A DNA stretch of 64,000 nucleotides, taken from Paenibacillus farraposensis. GTDB taxonomy: Bacteria > Bacillota > Bacilli > Paenibacillales > Paenibacillaceae. Shown here piece by piece: positions 36,114 through 44,418 of the stretch (the stretch's first letter is position 1; every line of letters starts with the position of its first letter). The position numbers and the translations under genes were made by a program. The notes beneath the pieces are model-generated. The model was given only the letters and a program-made list of their open reading frames with translations, made no database searches and was not told the DNA's origin. The stretch spans positions 339,233 to 403,232 of the forward strand of contig NZ_JAFFQR010000112.1 in assembly GCF_020736845.1 (NCBI RefSeq), written 5' to 3'.

Positions 36114-37261
36114 GCATTATGACTTTGTATTTGAACAATAAGAAGCAACTGGAGGAGCGCGATATATATGAGCTCATGATTACAGAAGGCAGAAAACTGG
36201 GGCTGGAAATATTTGTGTTCACTCCTGCAGATGTGCATAAGAGCCACAGACTTCTCCTTGCCCAACTCTATGACCCACACAATGGGAAATGGACTCGAAA
36301 ATGGCAAAGATTCCCGGATATGATTTTTGATCGCTGCCGGGTACAGCGTAGTGAGCGGTTTCGTCAATTGAAGCAATTTCGGTTGAAGTATACTGACCTG
36401 GTCTATTTAAACCGACCGCTCAGCAATAAATGGGCCATCCATCAGCAGCTTTCGAAAAGGGCTGCCTTTCGCCCCCATCTGCCTGCGACCGAGCTGTTCA
36501 AAGGATTCCATAGCGTAAAGCGAATGCTCAAGCAAAATTCACTGGTGTACCTCAAACCGATTAACGGCACAGGAGGACGCGGGATTTTGCGTATTGAGCC
36601 CGTAAAAAAGCAAGGGGGCCTATATTTAGTTGAAGGTCGCAATCACAAACGCCATATCATTCCCCAGCAGCGGGTCCGGCTGGACCGTCTTGAGCCGCGT
36701 CTGCACAATTGGAACATGGATGACTACATTGTTCAGCAAGGCATTCCTGTACAGCTGCCGAATGGCCGGGTCCACGATTACCGCATGCTGGTACAGAAAA
36801 ATGGCCAAGGAATATGGGAATTAACCGGGTGTGCCGGACGGATTGGGGCGCATCGAAGCGTCACCTCCAACCTCCATGGCGGAGGCAGGGCAGTGCCGAT
36901 GAATCAACTGCTGGCCCAGTGGATTCAGGCTGAAGATCATAGAGAGAAAATCATCAAGCAGGGGGAAAAGCTCGGTCTGGATATTGCTGCTTATCTGGAG
37001 GAAAGCTACGGAGCCTTGTGTGAACTTGCACTTGATTTGGCAATCAGCAAGGACGGTCATATTTACGTGCTGGAGGTCAATCCGAAGCCGGCCCGCGAGG
37101 TGTTTTCACGTATTGGCGAAAAGGAGACCTACCGCCGCGCTATAGCCAGACCCATGGAATACGCCTTGTGGGTCTACAACACACAGATTAATCCCAAGCC
37201 GCAGATGGATACCAAATCAGAAGATGGAGCAGAGAATAAGGCAAAGGAAGGCTCCGCGTAA
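36095..37261 (+). CDS. YheC/YheD-type ATP-grasp protein (5 of 5)
   Basis: A 388-residue YheC-type paralogue: VLGIMTLYLNNKK at the start, FPDMIFDRCRV, YLKPINGTGGRGILRI (nucleotide binding), VHDYRMLVQKNGQGIWELTG and LALDLAISKDGHIYVLEVNPKPAR. The start is GTG at 36095 with AGGTGG just upstream, inside the GNAT gene. The last ~25 residues are a polar tail (PQMDTKSEDGAENKAKEG). It closes the cluster and is followed by a strong terminator. Confidence 0.86.
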   Translation: MPKPVLGIMTLYLNNKKQLEERDIYELMITEGRKLGLEIFVFTPADVHKSHRLLLAQLYDPHNGKWTRKWQRFPDMIFDRCRVQRSERFRQLKQFRLKYTDLVYLNRPLSNKWAIHQQLSKRAAFRPHLPATELFKGFHSVKRMLKQNSLVYLKPINGTGGRGILRIEPVKKQGGLYLVEGRNHKRHIIPQQRVRLDRLEPRLHNWNMDDYIVQQGIPVQLPNGRVHDYRMLVQKNGQGIWELTGCAGRIGAHRSVTSNLHGGGRAVPMNQLLAQWIQAEDHREKIIKQGEKLGLDIAAYLEESYGALCELALDLAISKDGHIYVLEVNPKPAREVFSRIGEKETYRRAIARPMEYALWVYNTQINPKPQMDTKSEDGAENKAKEGSA

Positions 37262-37290
37262 AGTGGCTGCCTTCCTTTGTTTTGTTTCTT
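37242..37290 (+). terminator. Terminator of the ATP-grasp cluster
   Basis: CAAAGGAAGGC (37242-37252) pairs perfectly with 37269-37279 and is followed by TTTTGTTTCTT. The left arm lies inside the last codons of the fifth paralogue. Confidence 0.88.
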
Positions 37291-37342
37291 AAGGTATATG
37301 ACGCATCAAACGTATTTATAACCAGCAATCAGTGGTGCGTCC

Positions 37343-38044
37343 TTACTCGGCGTTTTTATACAGCGTAAGCAGTTGCGTGAAGTCCGTAATAATCGCATCG
37401 GAACCCTTCAACTCGTCGTTCACGCCAAATCCGGCATAAGCGCAGCCGATAACCGTCTGCCCGTTCTTTTTTCCCGCTTCCACATCAGAGGAGCGGTCTC
37501 CGACCATCCATATGTTTGAAATATGATGCTTGCTGAGCAAAATTTTCAGCAAATCCACCTTGGAAAGCGTGCTGTACTCCCCGGCGCTGTACAATCCTTC
37601 AAAGATGGGCACCATTTCATAAGCAGCAGCGATCCCCTTTACATAATCCTCCAGTCCGTTACTTGCGACAAACAACCGAACCCCCTGCTCATGTAGGACC
37701 TGAAGCGTTTCTTTAACATGCGGATACAGCGCATGATTTCCGTTTTCCAAGCCTTCCAGCTCCAGCTGAAGCAACAGCTCGTCTGCTCTTCTATGGGCTG
37801 CTTCGCTGGCCTCCGGCATCACTCTTCTCCAGATTTCATCCAGCAGCATGCCCAAGCTATTCAAAATAAGCTCTTCGGGAGGAGTCTCCCCTTTATAAAG
37901 CCCTTCGGTCCGCAGCTTATCAAACAGCTTGTGATACGCAGGAAGCAGCAGCGTCTCTGTCTGAAAAAGGGTTCCGTCCATATCAAATACCATAGCCTCA
38001 GGTTTCTTCAACACAGGTGCATTGTTCATGTAGTTATCAGTCAT
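37343..38044 (-). CDS. HAD-family hydrolase, phosphoglycolate phosphatase-like
   Basis: A 233-residue haloacid dehalogenase-type phosphatase: motif I VFDMDGTL (nucleophile Asp), a helical cap, motif II LFVASNGLEDY, and motifs III/IV around KVDLLKIL and MVGDRSSDVEAGK. It resembles the Gph/YbjG-like subgroup; the substrate is unknown. The ATG at 38044 is chosen, with AGGA five bases upstream; a second ATG five codons on is an alternative. Transcribed away from the ATP-grasp cluster, 130 bases after the glycosyltransferase start region on the same strand order. Confidence 0.82.
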   Translation of the reverse strand: MTDNYMNNAPVLKKPEAMVFDMDGTLFQTETLLLPAYHKLFDKLRTEGLYKGETPPEELILNSLGMLLDEIWRRVMPEASEAAHRRADELLLQLELEGLENGNHALYPHVKETLQVLHEQGVRLFVASNGLEDYVKGIAAAYEMVPIFEGLYSAGEYSTLSKVDLLKILLSKHHISNIWMVGDRSSDVEAGKKNGQTVIGCAYAGFGVNDELKGSDAIITDFTQLLTLYKNAE

Positions 38045-38177
38045 TCCTTTCCTATGTAGGTTTACAACTTCAACCCCTCTCATGATAAGCAATAAGAGAG
38101 GTCTGTGTAAACCTCATAGCCCATACCGATAATCAAACATCAGCAGAAGCATCCCGTCATCCCGCAGGCGTCAATGA

Positions 38178-41015
38178 TCAAATGGCTCTTGCGACACAGC
38201 AGAGTTCATGTCCCCGTTTTTCGCCTTGAAGTTTGGCCAGCAGCCCCATTTGTTCCGTAAAGTCAAGTTCACCGTACAACGGATGGGCTTGCAGTAAAGC
38301 ATCCAAATCAGCGGGAAGCTGGCGGGTAAACAAAGACACCGGACGGAAGCCTGCCTTCTCCAGCAGAAGCGCCAGCGTATGCTCCGAATAATGATACAAA
38401 TGATCTTTCTCCGTAAATATAGGTGAATAAGCTCCGTAAGCCTCATTGGTAAATGAGTTTTTGTTCGGCACTGTAATATACAACGTCCCGTCAGGCTGAA
38501 GGTGTTCGCGTAAATCTGCCAAAAAGGCGATCGGATCCGCAATTTGCTCTAGTACATGCCAGCATGCAACGGCCTCGAATGGGTTATCCAAGGATAAGTC
38601 CATCTCCTCCTCTGTTGTTGGAGCTTCATTCATTTCCCGTATTTCACTGATTTTTTGCGTTTCCAACGCTTCTTGTGTTAGAGTGATTTTTTTAATTTTA
38701 TCGCTCCAGTAACCTGCCAATAAATCTACGTCATATTTGTGTTTGGCATAAGCACGCGAGTCAAGAGAAGGCTCAATCCCCACGGCATCCCATCCGCTTT
38801 GAAGCGTGGCATGGATAAATTCTCCCGTTCCTGATCCAATTTCGAGCAATCTCCCTTTACCCGGACTGAACATATCCAGCAGCATAACTCCAAAAAGAGC
38901 ATAGTCCCCGTAGGTTGAAGCCTCAGCACTATCCCGCATGTCAACCCATTTGGCATTATAAATCTCTGCAATCATCTCCTCAGACTGTATACGATCTACA
39001 TCATGGCGGAAAACCAATCCACAGGACCCGCACCCCAGCAATATAAAATGCTTATATCGATGAAATACGCCTGTTTCAGACGAGCCGCATAATTTGCACT
39101 TCACGCCCTGCACTGCTTCTTTTCCCTGCCCTTTTTCCTTCTCATAAAAGGTGTCCTTTGTTTCCTCCAGGATATCCGGCTCCGGATCACTTTCAACCTG
39201 AACACTAGCGACCTTGACGACCTCCTCAGTAATAGCGTGATGGATATCTTCGTGCTCAGAGGCCGGTCCGTCCTCTATATTCTTGCTATCCTGATCCACC
39301 CAAAGCGTAAGCCGGGGATTGGGGTCCAAAATCGATTCGTATTGTTCTTTCCAGCCATAACGAGCATTCGGGTCCAGGAGTTGATACCGCTCAAGTTTAG
39401 CTGCGCGAATAGCAGGTGTATACCATCCCCAATGCTGGATGCGATAGTTGCTGATCTCACTGGGAAGGTCCAGCACATTATCGGGAAATCTCCCGCAATG
39501 CAAGGATTGCTCCTTCCATTTATAAGCAAACCCTTCCTTGTATCGAATTAAAAATGGACGATAATACCGATGGGCCTGCCAATATTCATCATCGCGATAA
39601 TGTGTGGCAGACCACATGTCATACAGCCTGAAGCAAATCGCATCGGCTTTCGTTCCTTCTAACAAAGAGTGCACCCCTTGAGCAAACCGGGATTCGAACA
39701 TTTCATCAGCATCCATATTCAAAATCCATTCCGGGGAGGAGAATAACGTCTCTCTCCACTGCTGCTTCCGCAATCCTGCTTCATTTGTCAAAGAGGCTGT
39801 TTCATTCCGAATCAAACGCAGCGGAATCCCTTTCAAAAGCTCCCGGCACAATTCACCGCTGCCGTCCTGGCTGCCGTCATCAATAATGACCGCTTCATCA
39901 ATGTATTCCCGGTGACTTCGGAGCACATCTGAGAGCTTCTGCTCCGCCTCATTGTACACCGTCATGCTCAGCGTCAGTTTGGGCCTGGAGACAGGAGGTG
40001 TATGAAGCTCACTTTGTCGTGGTCCGGAAAATGCTTGCGGCACGCCAAATGAATCTGCAGTGTACTTGGCAAAGACAGCAGACTCACGGAGATCATCCGG
40101 TATAACTGAAGCTTCAGTGAACTCAGGCGTTTCTGATGATGTGGATTGATTGAAGGACGGGGAATGGTCTGGAGAATCCGGGAAATCTGCATGAGCAGCT
40201 TTCGAAGTAAAATAGCTTAAAGCAGAAAGTAACTGCTCAGCCTTCACCCGATCCGTTTCCTGATACAGGTGCATGGCCGGATAATGCGTATCTACAAAAA
40301 GTGGAAATCCATATGCAGCCGCCCGAATACAAAAATGTCGATCTTCTCCCCAATAGGAAACATTTTTGATTTTACCGAAGTGAACTCCCGCTTCCAGCGC
40401 CCGTCTGCGGATCAAGGTGCAGGCGCCCAGACCGCCTACCTCATACAAGCCCGGAACATGTAGCTGATGTAAAAAATGCAGCTCGCGGTGTGCTCGCTCC
40501 TCTGCTGATAATACTTCACCTTCTTCGCGGTGAAACAGATTATATTCGTCACTGACCCACACCTGAGGTAGCGGAACCCCCTCCGGATGCCATCGTGTCC
40601 AGAAAATCTCGGATACAATATCCTTCTCCGTCTCTACCAGCCTGCACAAGGTCTGGGAATGGAGAACCAGGTCTGAATCGACCAAAAATAGTGCGTCATA
40701 ATCATGCTGCAGCGCATAATCAATGAGACGATTTTTGAAGCCGGCCACTTTCCAGACGAGAGCAGGCGGCCAATAGTGCGTGTGCTCATTGCTGCGGTTC
40801 TCCATTTGCGGCAAGCCTGTCAGCATGGGCAGAACCTGGCCCGGCAGTCGATCGGCAAAATCGATAAGCCACTGGCTGGAGGCCGGGTTATCATTGTCAT
40901 CGACAAACAAATAATCTGGCGGTACGTCAGGTGCTTTCAAACGTTCCAATGCTTGAAGAAATAAAATCAAAATTTCAGGTTTCTGGTGCACCGGGCTGCC
41001 GATAAGTATACGCAT
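38178..41015 (-). CDS. Double glycosyltransferase-methyltransferase fusion protein
   Basis: A 945-residue three-part protein. Residues ~1-270: a GT-A-like domain with VDSDL (DxD-type, 113-115) and YWGEDRHFCIRA. Residues ~345-570: a family-2 glycosyltransferase with LSMTVYNEAE, IDDGSQDGS and NMDADEMF (435-437). Residues ~639-945: a CxxC/CxxC zinc-ribbon-like segment (Cys 640, 643, 662, 665) and a SAM-dependent methyltransferase with LLEIGSGTGEF and CWHVLEQIADP. The linkers (270-345, 575-635) are acidic and low-complexity. No signal peptide, so cytoplasmic. It may build a methylated glycan, perhaps on spore surface proteins given cotJ and yheCD beside it; that role is inferred. GGAGG lies nine bases before the ATG. 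Confidence 0.85.
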   Translation of the reverse strand: MRILIGSPVHQKPEILILFLQALERLKAPDVPPDYLFVDDNDNPASSQWLIDFADRLPGQVLPMLTGLPQMENRSNEHTHYWPPALVWKVAGFKNRLIDYALQHDYDALFLVDSDLVLHSQTLCRLVETEKDIVSEIFWTRWHPEGVPLPQVWVSDEYNLFHREEGEVLSAEERAHRELHFLHQLHVPGLYEVGGLGACTLIRRRALEAGVHFGKIKNVSYWGEDRHFCIRAAAYGFPLFVDTHYPAMHLYQETDRVKAEQLLSALSYFTSKAAHADFPDSPDHSPSFNQSTSSETPEFTEASVIPDDLRESAVFAKYTADSFGVPQAFSGPRQSELHTPPVSRPKLTLSMTVYNEAEQKLSDVLRSHREYIDEAVIIDDGSQDGSGELCRELLKGIPLRLIRNETASLTNEAGLRKQQWRETLFSSPEWILNMDADEMFESRFAQGVHSLLEGTKADAICFRLYDMWSATHYRDDEYWQAHRYYRPFLIRYKEGFAYKWKEQSLHCGRFPDNVLDLPSEISNYRIQHWGWYTPAIRAAKLERYQLLDPNARYGWKEQYESILDPNPRLTLWVDQDSKNIEDGPASEHEDIHHAITEEVVKVASVQVESDPEPDILEETKDTFYEKEKGQGKEAVQGVKCKLCGSSETGVFHRYKHFILLGCGSCGLVFRHDVDRIQSEEMIAEIYNAKWVDMRDSAEASTYGDYALFGVMLLDMFSPGKGRLLEIGSGTGEFIHATLQSGWDAVGIEPSLDSRAYAKHKYDVDLLAGYWSDKIKKITLTQEALETQKISEIREMNEAPTTEEEMDLSLDNPFEAVACWHVLEQIADPIAFLADLREHLQPDGTLYITVPNKNSFTNEAYGAYSPIFTEKDHLYHYSEHTLALLLEKAGFRPVSLFTRQLPADLDALLQAHPLYGELDFTEQMGLLAKLQGEKRGHELCCVARAI

Positions 41016-41018
41016 GTG

Positions 41019-41282
41019 TCAACGCCTCCATCCAGTGTAAAATACGTTCCTGACCGCACGCACTAATTCCAAATCTTCATGCCTCCCCCCGTGTGTCAGA
41101 CCTTGACTTTCTAAATTTATTAAAGTCCGGTTGAATTTATGATCAACATCCAGCCACTGCTCGCTCCATCGGATTGCCACATAATGAGCAAGCCATCCCA
41201 ATAAAATAGGGATTATACCAACTTTCCACGGAGGGGCAAAAAGCATGGTCACCGTCAGCTTATGCATGACCATCCTACTCAT
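41019..41282 (-). CDS. Possible small membrane protein
   Basis: An 87-codon frame ends four bases before the glycosyltransferase ATG and contains its ribosome site. It has one hydrophobic stretch (KVGIIPILLGWLAHYVAI) and a polar C-terminus. The starts available (ATG at 41282 and two more within five codons) have only a weak AGGA-type site. It is not recognised; it could be a real leader gene or chance. Low confidence. Confidence 0.3.
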   Translation of the reverse strand: MSRMVMHKLTVTMLFAPPWKVGIIPILLGWLAHYVAIRWSEQWLDVDHKFNRTLINLESQGLTHGGRHEDLELVRAVRNVFYTGWRR

Positions 41283-41360
41283 CCGAGCGTTGTATATAAC
41301 GAGCAGTATTTTGCACGACTAGAACAGGGATGAGGAAAACAGAATCGTTTTCCTCCAAAG

Positions 41361-41395
41361 AAAAAAGCCTCCTGCAAGCCTTGAGCTTGCCAAGA
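41361..41395 (-). terminator. Probable terminator after cotJC
   Basis: GCAAGC (41374-41379) pairs with GCTTGC (41385-41390) around a 5-base loop; on the minus strand a T6 run follows seven bases later. Weak by stem length, but placed right after the cotJC stop. Confidence 0.45.
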
Positions 41396-41415
41396 GACAT
41401 CAGATATCTATTTCC

Positions 41416-41985
41416 TCAAAATACTTTCTTCCGGTCCCGTTCCCCCTTTAAAATTTCCACAGACTCGCGGAAACGCAGCGAATGGATGATTTCGCGCTCA
41501 CGCAAAAACTTCAAGCTATCCTGCAAATCCACATCATCTGTCAGATCAATCAGCCACTGGTATGTAGCTCTCGCCTTTTCCTCTGCCGCAATGTCCTCAT
41601 ACAAATCGGCGATCGGATCGCCTTTGGCCTGAATATAGGTCGCTGTAAAGGGAACTCCACCTGCGTTTTGGTAAAATAACGCACGGTCATGTGCCGCATA
41701 ATGTTCGCCCAGACCGACCGCTTTCAATTGCTCCACACTCGCATCCTTTGTCAGCTTGTAAATCATCGTCGCAATCATCTCGAGATGGGCAAATTCCTCC
41801 GTTCCGATGTCATTCAGTACTCCAATGACCTTATCGGGAATTGTATATCGCTGATTCAGGTAACGCAAAGCTGCGGCGAGCTCCCCATCCGCTCCTCCAT
41901 ACTGCTCCATGAGCAACTTGGCCATGTGAGGATCACATTTACTTACACGTACGGGATATTGCAGCTTTTTTTCATATATCCACAT
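41416..41985 (-). CDS. cotJC: Spore coat protein CotJC (manganese catalase family)
   Basis: A 189-residue protein of the manganese-catalase family, the inner-coat protein CotJC. It starts MWIYEKKLQYPVRV and has the metal-ligand helices: GTEEFAHLEMIATM and IAAEEKARATYQWL, plus REREIIHSLRF. GGAGG lies seven bases before the ATG. Last gene of cotJA-cotJB-cotJC; in B. subtilis this operon is transcribed by sigma-E in the mother cell and CotJA/CotJC interact in the coat. Confidence 0.95.
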   Translation of the reverse strand: MWIYEKKLQYPVRVSKCDPHMAKLLMEQYGGADGELAAALRYLNQRYTIPDKVIGVLNDIGTEEFAHLEMIATMIYKLTKDASVEQLKAVGLGEHYAAHDRALFYQNAGGVPFTATYIQAKGDPIADLYEDIAAEEKARATYQWLIDLTDDVDLQDSLKFLREREIIHSLRFRESVEILKGERDRKKVF

Positions 41986-42018
41986 TCATGTTCCTCCTTT
42001 ATCAAAGGTTGTACCTGC

Positions 42019-42510
42019 CTATACCTGCCACGGCCAAGGGGACTGATTCCACTCCCAAGGGTATTTGGAATAGGCACGGCCAAAGTTCTGCAAAGGTCCA
42101 TAGAGGAGCTGATACTCGTTAGCAATCGCAGTTCTTTCTCGTGTGAGCTTATTGAACTGTTCAATGGCCTGCAAATCATCCGGGTGCGTATTGAGATACA
42201 AATTCAGCTCCACCAGCACAAAATCCACCGCTTGGAGCTTCTCCAATAACGCATAAAACTGGGCATCCCCCGCTTTGGTATGGGGCGTAAAGCCCGGGGC
42301 CGGGTCTCTGGCTTGATTGTAGTCCTGGGCTTGGCTCTGATACTGGTTTTGGCTTTGATACTGGTTTTGGCTTTGATACTGGTTTTGATATTGGTACTGA
42401 TATGGATTGGAATAGGGACTATGGTATTGATTCTGCTGTTGATGCTGGTTTTCTTGCTCGTGTGGCTGTTGAGACTGGCTGTGGGTCTGACCCTGATTTG
42501 GATGTTCCAT
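42019..42510 (-). CDS. cotJB: Spore coat protein CotJB with Gln/Tyr-rich N-terminal extension
   Basis: The C-terminal ~80 residues (about 83-163) are the CotJB domain: FYALLEKLQAVDFVLVELNL, LNTHPDD, YGPLQNFG and the Trp-rich PWEWNQSPWPW. The ordinary CotJB is ~87 residues, so the first ~80 residues here are an extra Gln/Asn/Tyr/Ser-rich tract with three copies of NQYQSQ (residues 43-60). Such prion-like tracts often drive assembly or multivalent contacts. GGGAGG precedes the ATG inside the end of cotJA; the stop of cotJA is one base upstream. Confidence 0.9.
   Translation of the reverse strand: MEHPNQGQTHSQSQQPHEQENQHQQQNQYHSPYSNPYQYQYQNQYQSQNQYQSQNQYQSQAQDYNQARDPAPGFTPHTKAGDAQFYALLEKLQAVDFVLVELNLYLNTHPDDLQAIEQFNKLTRERTAIANEYQLLYGPLQNFGRAYSKYPWEWNQSPWPWQV
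42331..42384 (-). repeat. Three tandem 18-bp coding repeats in cotJB
   Basis: The unit TTGGCTTTGATACTGGTT on the plus strand occurs nearly three times in a row and encodes NQYQSQ. Near-identity at DNA level shows recent expansion by slippage or unequal exchange, and the number may vary between strains. Confidence 0.85.
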
Positions 42511-42511
42511 G

Positions 42512-42736
42512 TTACTCGCCTCCCCCCTGATTTCTCTTAGGCTGATAAGGGCTGAAAAGCAAAGGCCATAACGTTCCTCTCGTCAGCGCCTCTTCCGGAC
42601 TGAATTGCGGCAGGCCAGGGGGCTGAAAGGATAAAAACAGATTGGGTGGTAACACATAAGTCTTGCACAGTACGGGCGGGCACGGATCGAACGGACCGAC
42701 AAACGGTGCAAACTCACCTTGCTGGGGAAATTTCAC
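42512..42736 (-). CDS. cotJA: Spore coat associated protein CotJA
   Basis: A 74-residue Pro-rich protein matching CotJA: PFDPCPPVLCKTYVLPPNLF and FSPEEALTRGTLWPLLFSPY. The start is GTG at 42736, nine bases after AAAGGAGG. First gene of cotJABC. Two cysteines may form cross-links in the coat. No upstream sigma-E promoter was pinned down; a terminator for the corC-like gene lies ~90 bases upstream. Confidence 0.92.
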   Translation of the reverse strand: MKFPQQGEFAPFVGPFDPCPPVLCKTYVLPPNLFLSFQPPGLPQFSPEEALTRGTLWPLLFSPYQPKRNQGGGE

Positions 42737-42821
42737 GGGCCAGGACCTCCTTTGATTGATCCATCTGCTTTACTATTCAACATATGCCGTATCGCCCAAG
42801 TCTCGAACAAGAATTTACAGA

Positions 42822-42866
42822 TAAAAAAAAGAACCTTCAAGCCACAGCACGTGGATTCAAAGGCTC
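42822..42866 (-). terminator. Terminator between the CNNM gene and cotJA
   Basis: An imperfect hairpin of ~14 pairs with G-U pairs (arms about 42831-42845 and 42850-42866) runs on the minus strand into T8. It lies ~60 bases past the CNNM/CorC stop. Confidence 0.75.
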
Positions 42867-42927
42867 CTTCTTTATCCTTCTATAATAACTTACATACCTG
42901 TATCGACCCGCATCTATTTTATCGGGA

Positions 42928-44280
42928 TCAGGAGTCGGTAGTAAGCTCATCTTCAATCACAGGTTCAGGCTTGCGGTGAATCTTAACTCTCATAATACGA
43001 AGCCTGGTTGCTTCTTCCACCTCAAAGGTCAGGTTATAAAACTCTATTTTCTTTCCCTTCACCGGGCTGCCCTCCAATTCCTTGAACAGCCAGCCGCCGA
43101 TAGAATCGACCTCGTCATCTTCAATGTTCACACCTGTCAAGTCATTGACATCCTCAATGAGCATACGGCCGTCTACAGAAATGAAGTTTTCTTTCATTTC
43201 TACGCTCGGGCGCTCATCCTCAAACTCGTCATAAAGGTCACCGACGATTTCCTCTAATATTTCCTCTGCTGTCAGTAATCCGGCCGTTCCGCCGTACTCA
43301 TCCACCACAAGTGTCATTTGGGAATGCTTTTTCTGCATAAGACGGAGCACGTGACTCACTTCCATCGACTCCGGTACATTTAAAATAGGACGTACTACCG
43401 AGGTTATATCCAGTTCTTCCCCTTGCTCCGCTAAAAGGAGATCCGTAATATGAACAAAGCCAATAATCTGGTCTTTATCCTCAACCGCTACCGGGTAGCG
43501 AGAATGCTTGGTATCACTGATGATTTTCACATTTTCCTTGAACGATAAGTTTGTGTACAAACAATCCATATCCGTACGGGGCAGCATAATTTCACGGGCA
43601 AGCAAGTCGGAAAAATCGAATATATTATCCATTAGCTTGATTTCATCCTTGTCAATCACACCGCTTTTGGCGCTCTGGTTCATCAATATCCGAATCTCTT
43701 CCTCCGAATGCGCCGCTTCAGCTTCACTTGCTGGCTCAATGCCGAAGGTCCGCAGCAGTAAATTCGCAGCCGCATTCAACAACCAGATTACAGGCAAAAA
43801 AATCTTGTAAAAGAGCAGCAAAGGAGCTGATAAAAATAGCGCCACTCCTTCGGTTTTCTGAATCGCCAGAGACTTTGGAGCCAGTTCGCCCAATACAATA
43901 TGCAAAAAGGTAATGACGCAAAATCCGACGACAACAGACACTGTTGTAATCAGTCTACCGTCTGTTACACCGAGGGTATACATGAGCGGCTTAACCAGAT
44001 ATTCGGATACCGCCGGTTCACCGATCCAGCCCAAGCCCAATGAAGCCAACGTAATGCCTAGTTGGGTGGCGGACAAATACGCATCCAGCTTTTGGTTCAC
44101 CTTCAGCGCATAGCCTGCCAGGCGATGACCCTCGCTTTGGAGCTGCGTCAATCGGGATTGGCGCATTTTGACCAGCGAAAACTCTGCGGCCACAAATACA
44201 CCATTGAGAAAGACAAGCAGCAGTACCAAGAGGAGATTCACAACTAGCAATCCCCAATGAAACTCGGTATGACCTTCCAA
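42928..44280 (-). CDS. CNNM/CorC-family (hemolysin C-like) membrane protein
   Basis: A ~450-residue protein: an N-terminal CNNM membrane domain with three to four helices (LLLVFLNGVFVAAEFSLVKM start; ITLASLGLGWIGEP), two CBS domains (about residues 205-330, IMLPRTDMDCLY, HSRYPVAVEDKDQIIGFVHI) and a C-terminal CorC_HlyC/TerC-like transporter-associated domain. Such proteins export or sense Mg2+/Co2+. A TTG at 44280 is chosen because GGGGAG lies six bases before it; the ATG at 44310 has no clear site. No M-box riboswitch was seen in the ~100 bases upstream. Confidence 0.88.
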   Translation of the reverse strand: MEGHTEFHWGLLVVNLLLVLLLVFLNGVFVAAEFSLVKMRQSRLTQLQSEGHRLAGYALKVNQKLDAYLSATQLGITLASLGLGWIGEPAVSEYLVKPLMYTLGVTDGRLITTVSVVVGFCVITFLHIVLGELAPKSLAIQKTEGVALFLSAPLLLFYKIFLPVIWLLNAAANLLLRTFGIEPASEAEAAHSEEEIRILMNQSAKSGVIDKDEIKLMDNIFDFSDLLAREIMLPRTDMDCLYTNLSFKENVKIISDTKHSRYPVAVEDKDQIIGFVHITDLLLAEQGEELDITSVVRPILNVPESMEVSHVLRLMQKKHSQMTLVVDEYGGTAGLLTAEEILEEIVGDLYDEFEDERPSVEMKENFISVDGRMLIEDVNDLTGVNIEDDEVDSIGGWLFKELEGSPVKGKKIEFYNLTFEVEEATRLRIMRVKIHRKPEPVIEDELTTDS

Positions 44281-44354
44281 TACGAACTCCCCATTTCTTA
44301 TAGATAGCATTTGGCATCATAGGACTTGCATAGCTTCATCGTGAAATAATCATG

Positions 44355-44383
44355 CAAATTAAAGCATTTCAATCTTGAAATGC
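44355..44383 (-). terminator. Hairpin after the YfkAB-like gene
   Basis: GCATTTCA (44364-44371) pairs perfectly with TGAAATGC (44376-44383) across a 4-base loop; the minus strand continues TTTAATTTG. Likely terminator ~35 bases past the stop. Confidence 0.65.
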
Positions 44384-44418
44384 CGATTGGAAGCCGCGAA
44401 TGAAATGATGCAGAATGC

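Noticed and set aside
42331..42384. CRISPR-like short repeats
   Set aside because: Repeats are contiguous, in frame with cotJB and encode NQYQSQ; no spacers.
42737..42930. M-box riboswitch or Mg-sensing leader near the CorC-like gene
   Set aside because: This region is downstream of that gene, and the ~100 bases upstream of it (44281-44418) show only the YfkAB terminator hairpin.
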